This document shows, one piece after another, positions 35,784 through 46,350 of a DNA stretch of 64,000 bases. The position numbers were made by a program, and so were the translations under genes. The stretch lies in NCBI RefSeq assembly GCF_030272615.1, contig NC_081408.1, positions 619,438,476 through 619,502,475 on the forward strand, in the 5' to 3' direction. This DNA is from Cryptomeria japonica. Its lineage: Eukaryota > Streptophyta > Pinopsida > Cupressales > Cupressaceae. The notes below the pieces were generated by a model that saw nothing but the letters and a program-made list of their open reading frames with translations, had not been told where the DNA came from and made no database searches. Numbering within the stretch: the first letter of the stretch is position 1; every line of letters starts with the position of its first letter.

Positions 35784-37218
35784 TATAGATGTATAAAAAT
35801 GACCATATTCCTAAATGAATATTTTATGTTCATTTCTCTATTTAATTAAATTACCCACATTCTTCTGTTTAAATTAAGTAAATTACTCAATTTATTTAAA
35901 TTAAATTCACTATACCATTTAATGAATAAATCATTTTATTCAATTAAATCCCTTCTATCCACTTTTAATTAAATTCAAATTTAATTAAATAGTTATCCTA
36001 AATTGAATAAATCTAATTTATTTAATTTCCCCAAATTACAACCAAATTGAATTAAATTAACTTTATTTCAATTAAATCCTATTATCCCTCCATCCACTTG
36101 CATTTTCCTACATCTCCCACTTGCTTCCTAAACTCCTTCCTAATTTCTTCTAGACCCTTCTAATCACTTCTAATTTAACCTAACCTATCTTCTAAACTTT
36201 GTCACATCCCTAAGCAAGGGGAGGTCACTTCTCAAAACCTTAAAGTCTTTGATAACCATTAAAGGCTTCAAGTCTTCAACCACTTAATTTTTCAAAGTCT
36301 CCCAAACCATTAATGGTTAATTCAACCCTCTTACATGGTTAGAGACTTTTTGCCTAACTTAACCTTCATCCAACCCAAGGGTCTCAACAAGCCTTTAATG
36401 CTTTGACCATGATTATCTCTTAATCATTTGCACAAAGGTTTATCCTTGGATTAACTTTTAATCTAATGGGTAAGCCTAACTTAAGCTTAACCCTTACCCT
36501 CTGGATAACCATAAGGTCTTCTCAAGCATTTAATGCCTCCAACCCCTTCTCTCAACCCAACCCTATGTTGACATTTGTCACCATGTCATTGGTGCAAATT
36601 GCAAACATGGATTCCCAACTTTCAAACTCAACCCTTGATCAACCCTTTCAATCCTGAGCATCCATTGCCCTATTTTTGCTATAAATAGAGCTCTCATTCC
36701 TCCATTTTTACATATAGAGAATCCAAGTTTGTAGTATCACACTTATGCTCAAATACATTCAAGCTTTCATTTCATATATGCTCATCATTTTAGCCTCTCT
36801 TTTAACTAGGAATTAGTCTAAATATGCATGTTTAGAGTACTTTCTTTATCATTTAGATGAACCATAGACTAATATATTATGTTAGGATAGTATTTATACT
36901 AACCTTGTCATCTTATAATCTAGTTTATTGCATTTTAAGATCATGCATAACTTAGGATGCATTTCATTCTAAAATCTATTAAAGCATCCCTCGTTCTTGC
37001 ATTTGCCATCCCTAAACCATTTTGCTTAGTGATCTGAGAGCAAAAATATTGGTTTGAGGGGCATTGTAAGATAAAGAACCATGGGACCCACCTTGGGAAG
37101 CTGAGTAATACTTTATTACTCTATAGTTTGCACCAAGAAGTCCCATGTGTGTGTGTGGACAAGTCTTTTGGAATATTTTCACATTTTGAATTCTATCGAC
37201 CCACTTTTCCCACATACA
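35784..37218 (+). repeat. 5' LTR of G3
   Basis: It starts TATAGATGTATAAAAATG, where the 3' copy has TGTAGACGTATAAAAATG, so the terminal G and a CpG have decayed. It ends CACATACA. TATA box at 36680-36687. Relative to the 3' LTR it lacks 15 bp near 35855. Confidence 0.9.
36680..36687 (+). promoter_or_regulatory. TATA box of the G3 5' LTR
   Basis: TATAAATA followed by GAGCTC, conserved in the 3' LTR at 53461-53468 and in G1 and G2. Confidence 0.65.
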
Positions 37219-37222
37219 TTTC

Positions 37223-37240
37223 TGGCGCCCACCGTGGGGC
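37223..37240 (+). other. Primer-binding site of G3
   Basis: TGGCGCCCACCGTGGGGC begins four bases after the LTR, in the usual position. The tRNA species is not assigned here. Confidence 0.75.
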
Positions 37241-37306
37241 CCGACCCCATATATCAAATCAGTTTTTAAATTTAACCACTTTTGTAGGCACACGGAAAAA
37301 ATGAAT

Positions 37307-37579
37307 TAGTGCGTTAAGTTAACTGTTTAGCGCATCCGGTAAACAACATAGCGCATCCGGTTCACTGTTCAGCACGTGGAGTCCATCATCTAGCACGTGC
37401 AGTTAATATATTAGCACATCAAATCACTAATTTTCCTGTAGATCTCAGTGCGGGAGAAAACCAGAGTAGTGCTTTCGGTGCACAGAGTAGCGCATCCAGC
37501 AAACAGTGTAGCGCGTTGATACTTTATTTTAGTGCATTGAAGGTATATTGTAGCACATATAGTCTGTTCTGTAGCGCAT
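37307..37579 (+). repeat. Leader array 1 of G3: 8-base core every 21 bp
   Basis: Thirteen copies of TAGCGCGT-type cores start at 37307, 37328, 37349, 37370, 37391 and 37412, then after a 34-base step at 37446, 37467, 37488, 37509, 37530, 37551 and 37572. Every other step is exactly 21. Core variants are TAGCGCAT, TAGCGCGT, TAGCACGT, TAGTGCGT, TAGCACAT and TAGTGCAT, with three less exact units. The 13 bases between cores are only weakly alike. The array lies about 100 bp upstream of a strong 3' splice-site consensus (37678-37679). Confidence 0.9.
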
Positions 37580-37649
37580 CGCAGACAAAAGCAAAAATTG
37601 TAACCGAAACTTAAAAATTAGACTTGTGGAAGTCCACCAAATCATCTAA

Positions 37650-37679
37650 CATTTTTTTTTTTCTCTGGTTTGCTTGCAG
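37650..37679 (+). promoter_or_regulatory. Probable 3' splice site in the G3 leader
   Basis: A T-rich tract followed by GGTTTGCTTGCAG/GATTC has the form of a plant intron end. If used, the intron would contain leader array 1. No donor has been fixed; this is inference from consensus only. Confidence 0.4.
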
Positions 37680-39092
37680 GATTCTAGCCAAATTTGTTGC
37701 AGAAAGGAGCGTAATCTTAGAATATTTAGATAGTTAAGATTTTCTCTAACTTAGTTAAGTTAGTTTAAAATTTTAAAACATCTTTTATTCTTAAAATTGA
37801 ACTCACTTATTTCTTTTGGGCTATAAAAAGAACTACTATCGAAAATTTTCTTGCTTTTATAGGAGAAAAAAAGAACAACTTCATTTTGGAAGCTCTAAAA
37901 AAAACAAACAAATTTACTTTCTGCAAAGCTTAAAATGAACCTCACCTTCCTTTGGTGTTTAAAAGGATCCATTTTATTTTGCAAAGAAAAAAAAGAATCT
38001 CATCTTTATTTTTTGCAAAGACAAGAGGGAAATTCTTCCCCTATCGACTTTAATTTTGTTGACCAAACATCATGATTTACTTTGTTGACCGGGCTTGTTT
38101 AAACAAAAGTTTTTGAAATACACACTTTTCTATGAAAGGTTAAAAAGAACATCATGCTTGTTGGAGCAACATCTCCAACTAGAAGTTGGAAAATTATTGT
38201 CTTGAAGGCTAAAAAGAACAACTTGATTGCTTTGTCTCGAAAGTGGAAGGAATATGCTCTCCCCTTAACTAGGTGATCAAAAATCTAGACCACTCTTACA
38301 GCTTTCTGTATTTCAAGCATAAAACCTTTTGCAGGCCTGCCTTCCCGAGGAGTTGGAATCAACTTTTAAAGCTGTTTATGGCCGGTGTGAAGGGAACGAC
38401 CTAAGTGGGGAATGACTTTGATGCCAAGAATTCCAACCCACTATAATCAAACGTGGAAAGTGACGAAAGTCTTTTTCAACGGTTGCACGCAGTGATTAGC
38501 CTTCCCCCAGTATCTTTGAGATACGTAAAGCCTTTGTTCTAAAGGTTGGGAAGCCTCCTGAGGGAGTTTATCACTGATGGCCGAACAGGAAGCCTGATTA
38601 TGAACCATAGAAATAGAAGCTTTGAACAAAGTCAGTAACCAGACATTTATAACATTATAGTGTAAGGGTGGGGAAGAATCCGTCCCCAAGATTACTCACC
38701 ATATATCTCTCAAGATAACTACTCAACTATGAAGCAATTCACTTTGAGTTAATTTCTGGCAAAAGGCAAAAAAATGGGCGCCCTCTAGGGGGTGACATAG
38801 CTATTTGAGCTGATGGAGTATCAAGACTAGTGGGCTATGATGTTATTTATGACCCTTGACTAAAGAGTCTTTTTGAAGTGTATTATTCATATCCAAACCT
38901 GTTAAAACATTGGGGGTTTGAACACATCTTCGTAGAACATACACTTTTTGTTAGATTAGGCAAAATGGTTGTACTTTTTGTGTTGTGCTTGCATTTACTA
39001 CTTCAGAAAATCATCCATCAAACTTGAAAATTTCACAACCAAAAATTCAAAATTTGCAAAAAAGCCAAATCGAAGGAAAAATTAGGGCAGTT
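37680..39092 (+). other. G3 leader between the two arrays
   Basis: 1.4 kb without a credible ORF. Several AAAAAGAAC-type phrases recur between 37860 and 38220. I see no coding motif. Confidence 0.5.
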
Positions 39093-39466
39093 TAGCGCAT
39101 AAGAGCAACTTCTTAGCGCGTGAGGTACTTTTGTTAGCGCATCCAACCATCAAGTTAACGCGTCGATTCTAAATAGTAGCATTTTATTCTAAAATCAAAA
39201 CAATGTTAAAACATTGAGCGCATCAGAAAAATAGTCTAGCGCGTGGAAGCATTAGCTTAGCACGTGGAGGCTAAACATTAGTGCATCAAGTTCAAAAGTT
39301 AGTGCGTGACAGGCCCAGGGTAGCGCATGACTTTTTAAATACCTAGAAAACAAATTTTTGAATAGTCAAACTTTAGCGCATGTCTGGGGGCAGCCTAGCG
39401 CATGTGGTCATTATTGTAGCGCATGGAGTAATTTTGGTAGTGAATGTAGTCTCTGTTTTAGCGCGT
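39093..39466 (+). repeat. Leader array 2 of G3: same core, 21-bp period
   Basis: Cores start at 39093, 39114, 39135, 39156 and 39177, then at 39216, 39237, 39258, 39279, 39300 and 39321, then at 39374, 39396, 39417, 39438 and 39459. Within each run the step is 21 bp, with one 22. Cores include TAGCGCAT, TAGCGCGT, TAGCACGT, TAGTGCAT and TAGTGCGT. It is separated from array 1 by 1.5 kb. Confidence 0.88.
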
Positions 39467-39934
39467 GATGAAAAACATAAAAACAGAGGGCAAAATAGTG
39501 AGAAATTTTTAAAATTTTGAAAACAGTTTCAGAAGCCTTTTTCCATCAACATCATTTTTCATCAAAGTGGAGTGACAAAAACAAACCGTTAAAAACTATT
39601 TCTTGAGATAAATTTGTGTCAAAACAACCATTGTCAAAATCCTAAATGAATCGCGTGATAAAACATGTCTCTCTTATCATAATCCAGAAACCTCATCATT
39701 CATATCAACAAAATCCTTTACCATCTTACGGATTTTATCTCAAAAACACTTGTTTAAAAATTTCAAGTTGTCAAATCAAGTCTCCATATCGGGAGACTTT
39801 TATCCATATCATTTGACACGCTTTGTCATGAAGGGGCATCTAAACCTTCACTTTGATAGAGTAAGACTTGAAATTTTCCAAAACAAGATCAATTGAATCC
39901 AAACAAATCAAAGGAAACCATTGATCACTCATGC

Positions 39935-40321
39935 ATGACTAATCCCCATATTCTGAGAAGAAAAAACCTTTATCATAACATCACGTTAAAGAAACAACAA
40001 CCTAGTTTCTCCAAATTCATCAAGAGAAATAAGTTTTTATACATCAATCATCAACTCTTCAAATCTCATCGGGTATTCCTTCATCACGTCAAACGTTATA
40101 TCCAAAACAAATCCAACAAATTTGACAAAGAACCCTTGAAGACAAGATCCTACTGTCAAAAGTCTGCTTTTAATCAAATCATAAACCGCGGAGGAAAGAT
40201 CAATCCAGCATTCTTGCCCGATGAGTGCATCACTTATAACACATCTCGACTAGAACCACCAACCCCCGAGCAACATATCGAAGAGGATTTTGTCCCCTTC
40301 ATCACAGAAAGTTTCTACTAA
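39935..40321 (+). CDS. G3 ORF1: small basic ORF immediately upstream of gag
   Basis: An uninterrupted 128-codon ORF from the first ATG (39935; the frame is open from 39872). It is rich in Lys, Asn, His and Phe in its first two thirds, with an acidic end (EQHIEEDFVPFITESF). It ends TAA at 40319-40321, one base before the gag ATG at 40323. Tat/Ogre elements are known to carry an extra ORF before gag; I cannot align this one to any family by eye. The TAA-A-ATG spacing would suit reinitiation. It could also be a chance ORF, but it is one of the few uninterrupted frames of G3. Confidence 0.45.
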   Translation: MTNPHILRRKNLYHNITLKKQQPSFSKFIKRNKFLYINHQLFKSHRVFLHHVKRYIQNKSNKFDKEPLKTRSYCQKSAFNQIINRGGKINPAFLPDECITYNTSRLEPPTPEQHIEEDFVPFITESFY

Positions 40322-40322
40322 A

Positions 40323-42197
40323 ATGCCTATTACTCGCTCTCAACAAAACCAACAAAGCGAGACACCCGCAGAGTCTAGTATGAATCGAAGGTTGTCAAAT
40401 CCTTTTGAAGTTCCACACTTAGAAGAGACAGAAATTTTTGAAGCACTTCTTCAGGAATGTCAGGAAAACCCTTCATTCCAAAAACTTGTAGAAAGGCTTA
40501 TGGAAACTGACAAAGAAAAGTATCTGCTCATGCTCACAAGTAAAGGCGTTAAACTTCCCAAAGATTTAGACACAAACATCTTTGGAACCAGATTTCGACA
40601 ATATGCATATCAAGAACAACAAAGAGAAGAAGAAACTTGCATACCTGAACAACACATTCTAGAACAACGTATACCAGAAATGTGTATACCTAAGCTAGAA
40701 ACTCCAGAACAAAACATATCATTTACCACACCTTTTCAGCTAAGAACTAATACAAGGGAAGAACTTTTCCCTCGGCAAGATAATGCGCCTTTGATTGCTC
40801 TTACTCAACAAATGAAAATGTTACAACGACAAATACAAGACATGCAACAAGGGACAACAGTGCAGTACTCTTTAAATGAAATCTGTCCTTATCCATTTGA
40901 CAAAAGATTGAACATGGTGCCTTTTCCTCCAAACTCAGATGTTCCCAAGTTTGACAAATATGATGGGAAAAGTAATCCCCGAGATCATGTTCGATAATTT
41001 TGCATAATAAGTCTCGAATTTTCTCATGATGACACCTATCTGATGAGGTTATTCCCAAGAAGCTTGGGAGGGCAAACAATGGAATGGTTATCCAAAATTA
41101 CCCCACCTGTCAGATCATTTGATGAATTGGTTAACAAATTCATAACCCAATATTCCTATAACATTCAACATGCCATAACCATGCTAGATGTCTGTAATAT
41201 CAAACAAAAGAACAATGAAACATTCATGATATTCCTTCAACGTTGGCGACATATGGTATCCAGATATCCTCGAGATATTCCCAAAAAGGAGAAAATGGAA
41301 ATATTCATTGATAACTTGAATGGTGAAATGAGTTACAGACTAAAACTTCAATGCATACCATCTTTCGCTAAATTGATTGAAAATGGCATTCAAGTAGAGG
41401 AAGCATGTGTCAAAAAGGGAACACTCAAATTCTACAAGGAAGGAACAAACTCATCAAACTACAATAACCAGAACAACACCAACCTCGACAAATCTCGATT
41501 TTGGACTCGAAACAAAAACGAAGGCAACAATGAATCATATGATCCCAAATCTAAGAAACCAATGCTTGCATTATCTGGAAATCCTCAAATTATGAAAAAT
41601 CCTAAAAATGCTAATCCAAATGTTAACACATATGCACCAAACACCGATCAAGGACAACTCAACACAAACAACACCAATGATACTCAAAGCAAAAACATGA
41701 ATCTAGGACCTAATAACAATCCACGCAACAACATGAACAATTTCCAAAAACGTATCTTCACACCATTGGGGCAATCACTAGAATCAGCATTCAAAGAACT
41801 TTTGGCAAACGAGATTCTTTCTTTGCCTCCAATCAGCAACTATGAACCCCAAATCAAACCACCTTGGTGGAATGATTCACACTATTGTGATTTCCATCGT
41901 AACAAGGGTCATAGAATGAACGATTGCATGAGATTGAAACACGTGGTATAGGACATGATTGATCAAGGTGATTTAATGGTAGATGGTCTCAAAACAAATG
42001 GTGACCATGGAGCCTTTAAAAATCCTCTCCCAAATTACAACAAAGATGGCGCCTCGACCTTGGATGATACACGCGGAGCTCGTATCAACCATATCTACAA
42101 TAACACCATCAACCACATATCAGCTGAAGATCATCAAGTAAATGTCATCACCATTCGAGATCGACGTGATCATAAATCTATCAATGTAACAACCTGA
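40323..42197 (+). pseudogene. G3: gag with Cys-His knuckle, broken
   Basis: The start MPITRSQQNQQSE is typical of this lineage. The gag core reads FPPNSDVPKFDKYDGKSNP then DHVR-stop-FCIISL (TAA at 40995). The retrotransposon-gag block is MRLFPRSLGGQTMEWLSKI, FITQYSYNIQH and FLQRWRHMVSRYP. After an Asn-rich linker comes a knuckle CDFHRNKGHRMNDC, with His in place of the second Cys as in other Tat elements. Further stops: TAG at 41949 and TGA at 42195. The first two stops fit C-to-T changes of Gln codons. Gag would form the particle and bind element RNA. Confidence 0.82.
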
Positions 42198-42524
42198 ACT
42201 CAGAAATATGTTTTGAAAGGACATACTGCACCTACAACTACTACACCAAAAATCCAATATGACTTGGTTAGCCAACTACGCAAAACTTCAGCTCAGATAT
42301 CTATACTAGAATTGTTCAAACTATCACCAAAACACAAAGACATATTGGAACAAGCGCTATTGGAAACCAATGTACCTCAAAATCTGCATACAGACAAATT
42401 TCAAGCTATGGTCGCCCATATGACAGGACCTCATAACCTCACCTTCTCAGAGCATGACAATACTTCCTTGAGTCATCCGCATAATACTCCTCTCCATATC
42501 GAAGTCATTGTTTGCAAACACTAA

Positions 42525-43000
42525 GTAAAAAGAGTCTTAATAGGTGGAGGAGCCGGACTTAATATATGTACTTTAAAGCTTATCTGTGCATTAGGCTTCT
42601 CAGAAGAGTCTATTGATCCCTGCAAGAAGATTACCGTAAAGGCATATGATGATGAGGAAAGGTCCTCCAAAGGAACAGTGATATTACCTATTCAAGTGGG
42701 ACCAGTGCAAAAAGATACTATATGTCAGGTCTTATACATAGATCTCACCTACAATATTTTGTTAGGGCGACCCTGGATACATGAAATGTAAGCAACACCT
42801 TCTACGTATCACCAGTATGTCAAATTTCCTTATGATGGACAAGAAATCTCCATATCAGCTGATCACAATCCATTTCTACATTGTAACGCAATGGGGGCAG
42901 CCCAAGACAGTTTGGTTCCTCATAATAGAGAAAAACAATGATCTTTAACATCAGATCTACAAACAACAAAGCCCAATTCCCTATTTGGAGATTTCAAACA
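42525..43000 (+). pseudogene. G3: aspartic protease, catalytic Asp lost
   Basis: The protease fold is recognisable: VLIGGGAGLNICTL, then a hydrophobic strand with TVILPIQVGPVQKDTICQV and the closing LTYNILLGRPWIHEM. Related proteases have Asp at the first G of IGGGAG (I-D-G-G-A); here it is Gly, so catalysis is not expected. A stop precedes the domain, TAA follows HEM, and another TGA lies near 42940. Confidence 0.72.
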
Positions 43001-43004
43001 GAAA

Positions 43005-43700
43005 ATGCAAATCAAAGACCAAGGTATGAGAGAATACTCTTTGGAGCCTTTATGTTTGGCCAAATTACCAACATCACCTAGATCTCATGGATTGCCTACT
43101 ACATCAAAACATCTGGCTACCCAGTCCATCACCAAATTTGATGGTACCTTCATCCAGTTGGGCACTCTAGCACATGAATCAGAAGACAAGGATGTTCTTA
43201 TATGGTTATACAAAGATGAGGAAGAAGATAATAGAGCAGCTGCTCTGGACATTGTTCTACCAACACACTTGTATGGAAAAGGATACTTAATCATGCAGCA
43301 AATGGGATATGACAGTAAAGGACCTATTGGGAAATGCAAAGAAGGAGTCACTGAACCTATAGATCTTCCTTCACAGCCTAGTAAAAACAAAGTCGGATTG
43401 GGTTGTAAGCTTACTTTCCTATTAAAAAGGTCGCCCAACATAACTACAAAACCTCAATGGAAAGTAAAGAAGTACGAAGAAGAATCCTGGCAGGAAGCAC
43501 TCTTTGAATCAGTAGAAACAATCCGCAAGGCACAGGAACGTCAAGATCAGAAGTTACATCAGGGAAAGCTTCTAAGCCACAAGAAGGCCATATCTGTAGC
43601 AGTAGCACATATTCCAACACCAATATCTCAAGAACAAATCATATCATCTCCAGATACCATTATTCCTCACCGAGGAAGCACGGTCTATGAACAAATATAG
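43005..43700 (+). CDS. G3: G-patch-containing segment of pol
   Basis: A 231-codon open stretch, starting inside the polyprotein, not at its own promoter. Around residues 97-136 it reads LIMQQMGYDSKGPIGKCKEG then KNKVGLGC, the Gly-spaced pattern of a G-patch, which follows the protease in several retroelement lineages. G-patches bind RNA or activate helicases; a role here is inferred. It ends at a TAG at 43698-43700. Confidence 0.55.
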   Translation: MQIKDQGMREYSLEPLCLAKLPTSPRSHGLPTTSKHLATQSITKFDGTFIQLGTLAHESEDKDVLIWLYKDEEEDNRAAALDIVLPTHLYGKGYLIMQQMGYDSKGPIGKCKEGVTEPIDLPSQPSKNKVGLGCKLTFLLKRSPNITTKPQWKVKKYEEESWQEALFESVETIRKAQERQDQKLHQGKLLSHKKAISVAVAHIPTPISQEQIISSPDTIIPHRGSTVYEQI

Positions 43701-44717
43701 AAAGTAGAAGACGGATCTGACACAGAATCAACAAAAACTATCAAAATGGTATCCATCATCAAAGATTTGTTTTCACCATACAACATACTTGTTTACAGCA
43801 CTGATAGAATCTAAGATGAGGCCTTGGAGATAGATTCCAATGAATATGAATGGGGTACCTGCTCCAATGCTACTACAGATATTCTTAATAATACTGATTC
43901 CATATCCCTTTCTCAAGAAGAACATAACGCAGAAGATAGACCTCTTGAATTTGGACCACAAAATATCTATGATGCCAAGGAAAGCGAACAGAAACATTAT
44001 GAACAAGTCTATACAGAAGATAATACCATCAAAGACCTCGATGAAATCCTGGACTTCTTTAAAACCAAGAACAAACACGATGAAAACTCTGTCCTAACAC
44101 TAATAGTAGCAGAACTTGATCCACCCAACGATTCCTTACCACTTGTCTTTCCTAACCTCATCGACTGGGATGAACCTGAAATCCATGATATACCAATTTT
44201 CCCAAATGATGAATCTATTATCCATTACCTATGTACCGTAAATCCAGAAATAGGCTCTACCAGTGAACAAAATAACGATGTCTGTCAATCAGGGAGTGCC
44301 AAGTCTCTCAGTCGCAAAAATAAACCAAATAAAGGATCTGATGCTGAAAACCAGTCAATGGCAGCTCTAGATCATAAAAAAGTAAAAATAAAAGACGCAT
44401 CGGAGGGTGAAAACCTTTTTAAGGCACCTAACGATGGGAGACTTGACACTCTTCCTGAACACTTTCATGAGCGATCACCCATATTGATTGAGCCCACTCA
44501 ATCAATCAACATTGGTACCACAGAAGCAGTCAGAAACATACACCTTGCAAAATCTCTGACAGAGGAAGAAAGATCAGCATTCATCATTTTCTTTAAAGAA
44601 CAACAAATTAACTTTGCTTGGTCATATGCTGATATGCCCGGAGTGGATCCACACTTAATCATGCTTCACTTGTCCATCTCTTCAGGAGTTAAACCAGTCA
44701 AGCAAAAGCTATGAAAG
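43701..44717 (+). pseudogene. G3: pol linker before reverse transcriptase
   Basis: The acidic region is open from 43824 to 44714 (DEILDFFKTKNKH, LPLVFPNLIDWDEPEIHDIP) and ends in the pre-RT block FAWSYADMPGVDPHLIMLHL. A TGA at 44712-44714 interrupts it just before the RT proper. No known catalytic motif. Confidence 0.7.
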
Positions 44718-45907
44718 ATGAATCCACAGGTGGCACTCATGGTCAAAACTGAACTAAAGAAGCTATTAGATGTCGGATTCATCCAACCCATTGACTATGC
44801 AGAATGGATTTCCAACATCGTTCCAGTATCAAAACCAGATGGTAGTATTAGAATATGCACTGACTTCAGAGACATCAACAAAGCTTGTCCAAAAGATGAC
44901 TTTCTTCTGCCCAGTATCGACATAATTGTAGATCTCACAGCAGGCCATGCAATGCTCTCACTAATGGACAGTTTCTCAGGCTATAATCAAATCAAAATAG
45001 CTCCAGAAGATCAAGATAAAACTGCGTTCACCTGTCCTTGGGGAACGTACTGTTGGAATGTTATGCCTTTTGGCTTAAAAAATGCAAGGGCCACTTATCA
45101 AAGAGCAATGAAACAATATTCCATGACATGATGCACACATTTATGGAAGACTATGTGGATGATTTACTAGCTAAATCCTTCACCAGAGTAGAACAGCTCG
45201 GCATCCTAACAAAGATCTTTGATCGATTGGAGAAATTCCAAGTCAGGCTCAACCCTAAGAAGTGTGTCTTTGGGGTTACATCGGGCAAGATACTAGGCTA
45301 CATAGTCTCAGCTAAAGGTATTGAAGTAGATCCAACAAAGGTACAAGCCATTATGGACATGCCACCACCAGAGAATATCAGTCAACTCAGATCTCTACAA
45401 GGATGACTTCAATCAATCCAGCGATTCATCGCTCAACTAGCAGATAAAAGTCTACCATTTAACCATTTACTACACAAAAATGTACCATTCAGATGAGAGA
45501 CCAAGTGTGTAGAATCTTTTTACCAAATCAAACAATATCTGATGAATCCACCCATTCTGGTACCACCAGTCACAGGAAAGCCTCTTATACTATATATCTC
45601 AACAACAGATATATCGCTGGGGGTGCTATTGGCACAAGAAGATCAACAAGGAAAGGAACGGGTCGTATATTACATCAGTAGGACATTGAATGGCTATGAA
45701 CTCAACTATACATTCATTGAAAAAGATTGCCTAACAGTGGTCTTTGCATCTCAGAAGTTCCGACATTATATGCTAGCACACACCATTAAGCTAGTCGCAA
45801 AAATTGATCCTCTCAAATATCTACTCAGCAAAGCAGCTCTTACAGGCCAATTGGCTAAATGGGTCATGATTCTTAGTGAATTCGACATCCAATACACAGA
45901 AAGATGA
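44718..45907 (+). pseudogene. G3: reverse transcriptase and first RNase H
   Basis: RT reads KKLLDVGFIQPIDYAEWISN, RICTDFRDINKACPKDD, MLSLMDSFSGYNQIKI, FTCPWGTYCWNVMPFGLKN and the catalytic YVDDLLAKS, then NPKKCVFGVTSGKILGYIVS. A one-base frameshift occurs at about 45110, between RAM and IFHDMM. Stops follow at 45403 and near 45495. RNase H is open at 45542-45907: LILYISTTDISLGVLLAQED, ERVVYYISRTLNGYELNYT, LAKWVMILSEFDIQY, ending at a TGA. Confidence 0.88.
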
Positions 45908-46350
45908 GCCATCAAAGGACAAGCAATTGCAGATCAACTAGCTGAAGCACCGCTACTAGGAAAACAAACCATGGAGATTGAATTTCCAGATAGGGACGTT
46001 CTTGCTCTTTCTACCAAACAATGGACCCTATACTTTGATGGATCCTATACACAACATGGTTCAGGGGCATCCAAATGGCCGTATGAGGCATTGGTTATAG
46101 GCATCAAAATGGCCGTAGAATGCAAAATTATAGAGATAAAAGTCTATGGAGACTCACAACTAGTCGTCATTCAAATCAACAACGACTATCAGACAAAGGA
46201 TGACAAGCTACTACCCTACAAGCAAATGGTGGATGACTTCAAACAATATTTTGTGCACATCACCTTCGAGAAAATACCAAGATTGAACAACAAAGAAACC
46301 GATGCAATGGCTACAATCGCTTCATTACTACAAATTTCAGAGCAATAGAG
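45908..46350 (+). pseudogene. G3: archaeal-type RNase H (aRH)
   Basis: QWTLYFDGSYTQHGSGAS gives the first active-site Asp, YEALVIGIKMAVE the Glu helix and KVYGDSQLVVIQIN the next Asp, followed by KIPRLNNKETDAMATIASLL. A second RNase H after the gypsy RNase H defines the Tat lineage. Compared with G2, residues between GSGAS and YEAL are missing (about 20), so one strand of the fold is deleted. Catalytic residues visible here are intact, unlike G2, which has Tyr for Asp. Confidence 0.82.

Noticed and set aside
37307-39466. CRISPR-like array
   Set aside because: Plant retrotransposon context, an 8-base degenerate core with 13-base spacers, and no cas genes. It is a phased motif array.
40290-40322. 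Gag of G3 starting at 40290
   Set aside because: It is a TTG overlapping ORF1; MPITRSQ at 40323 is the usual start.
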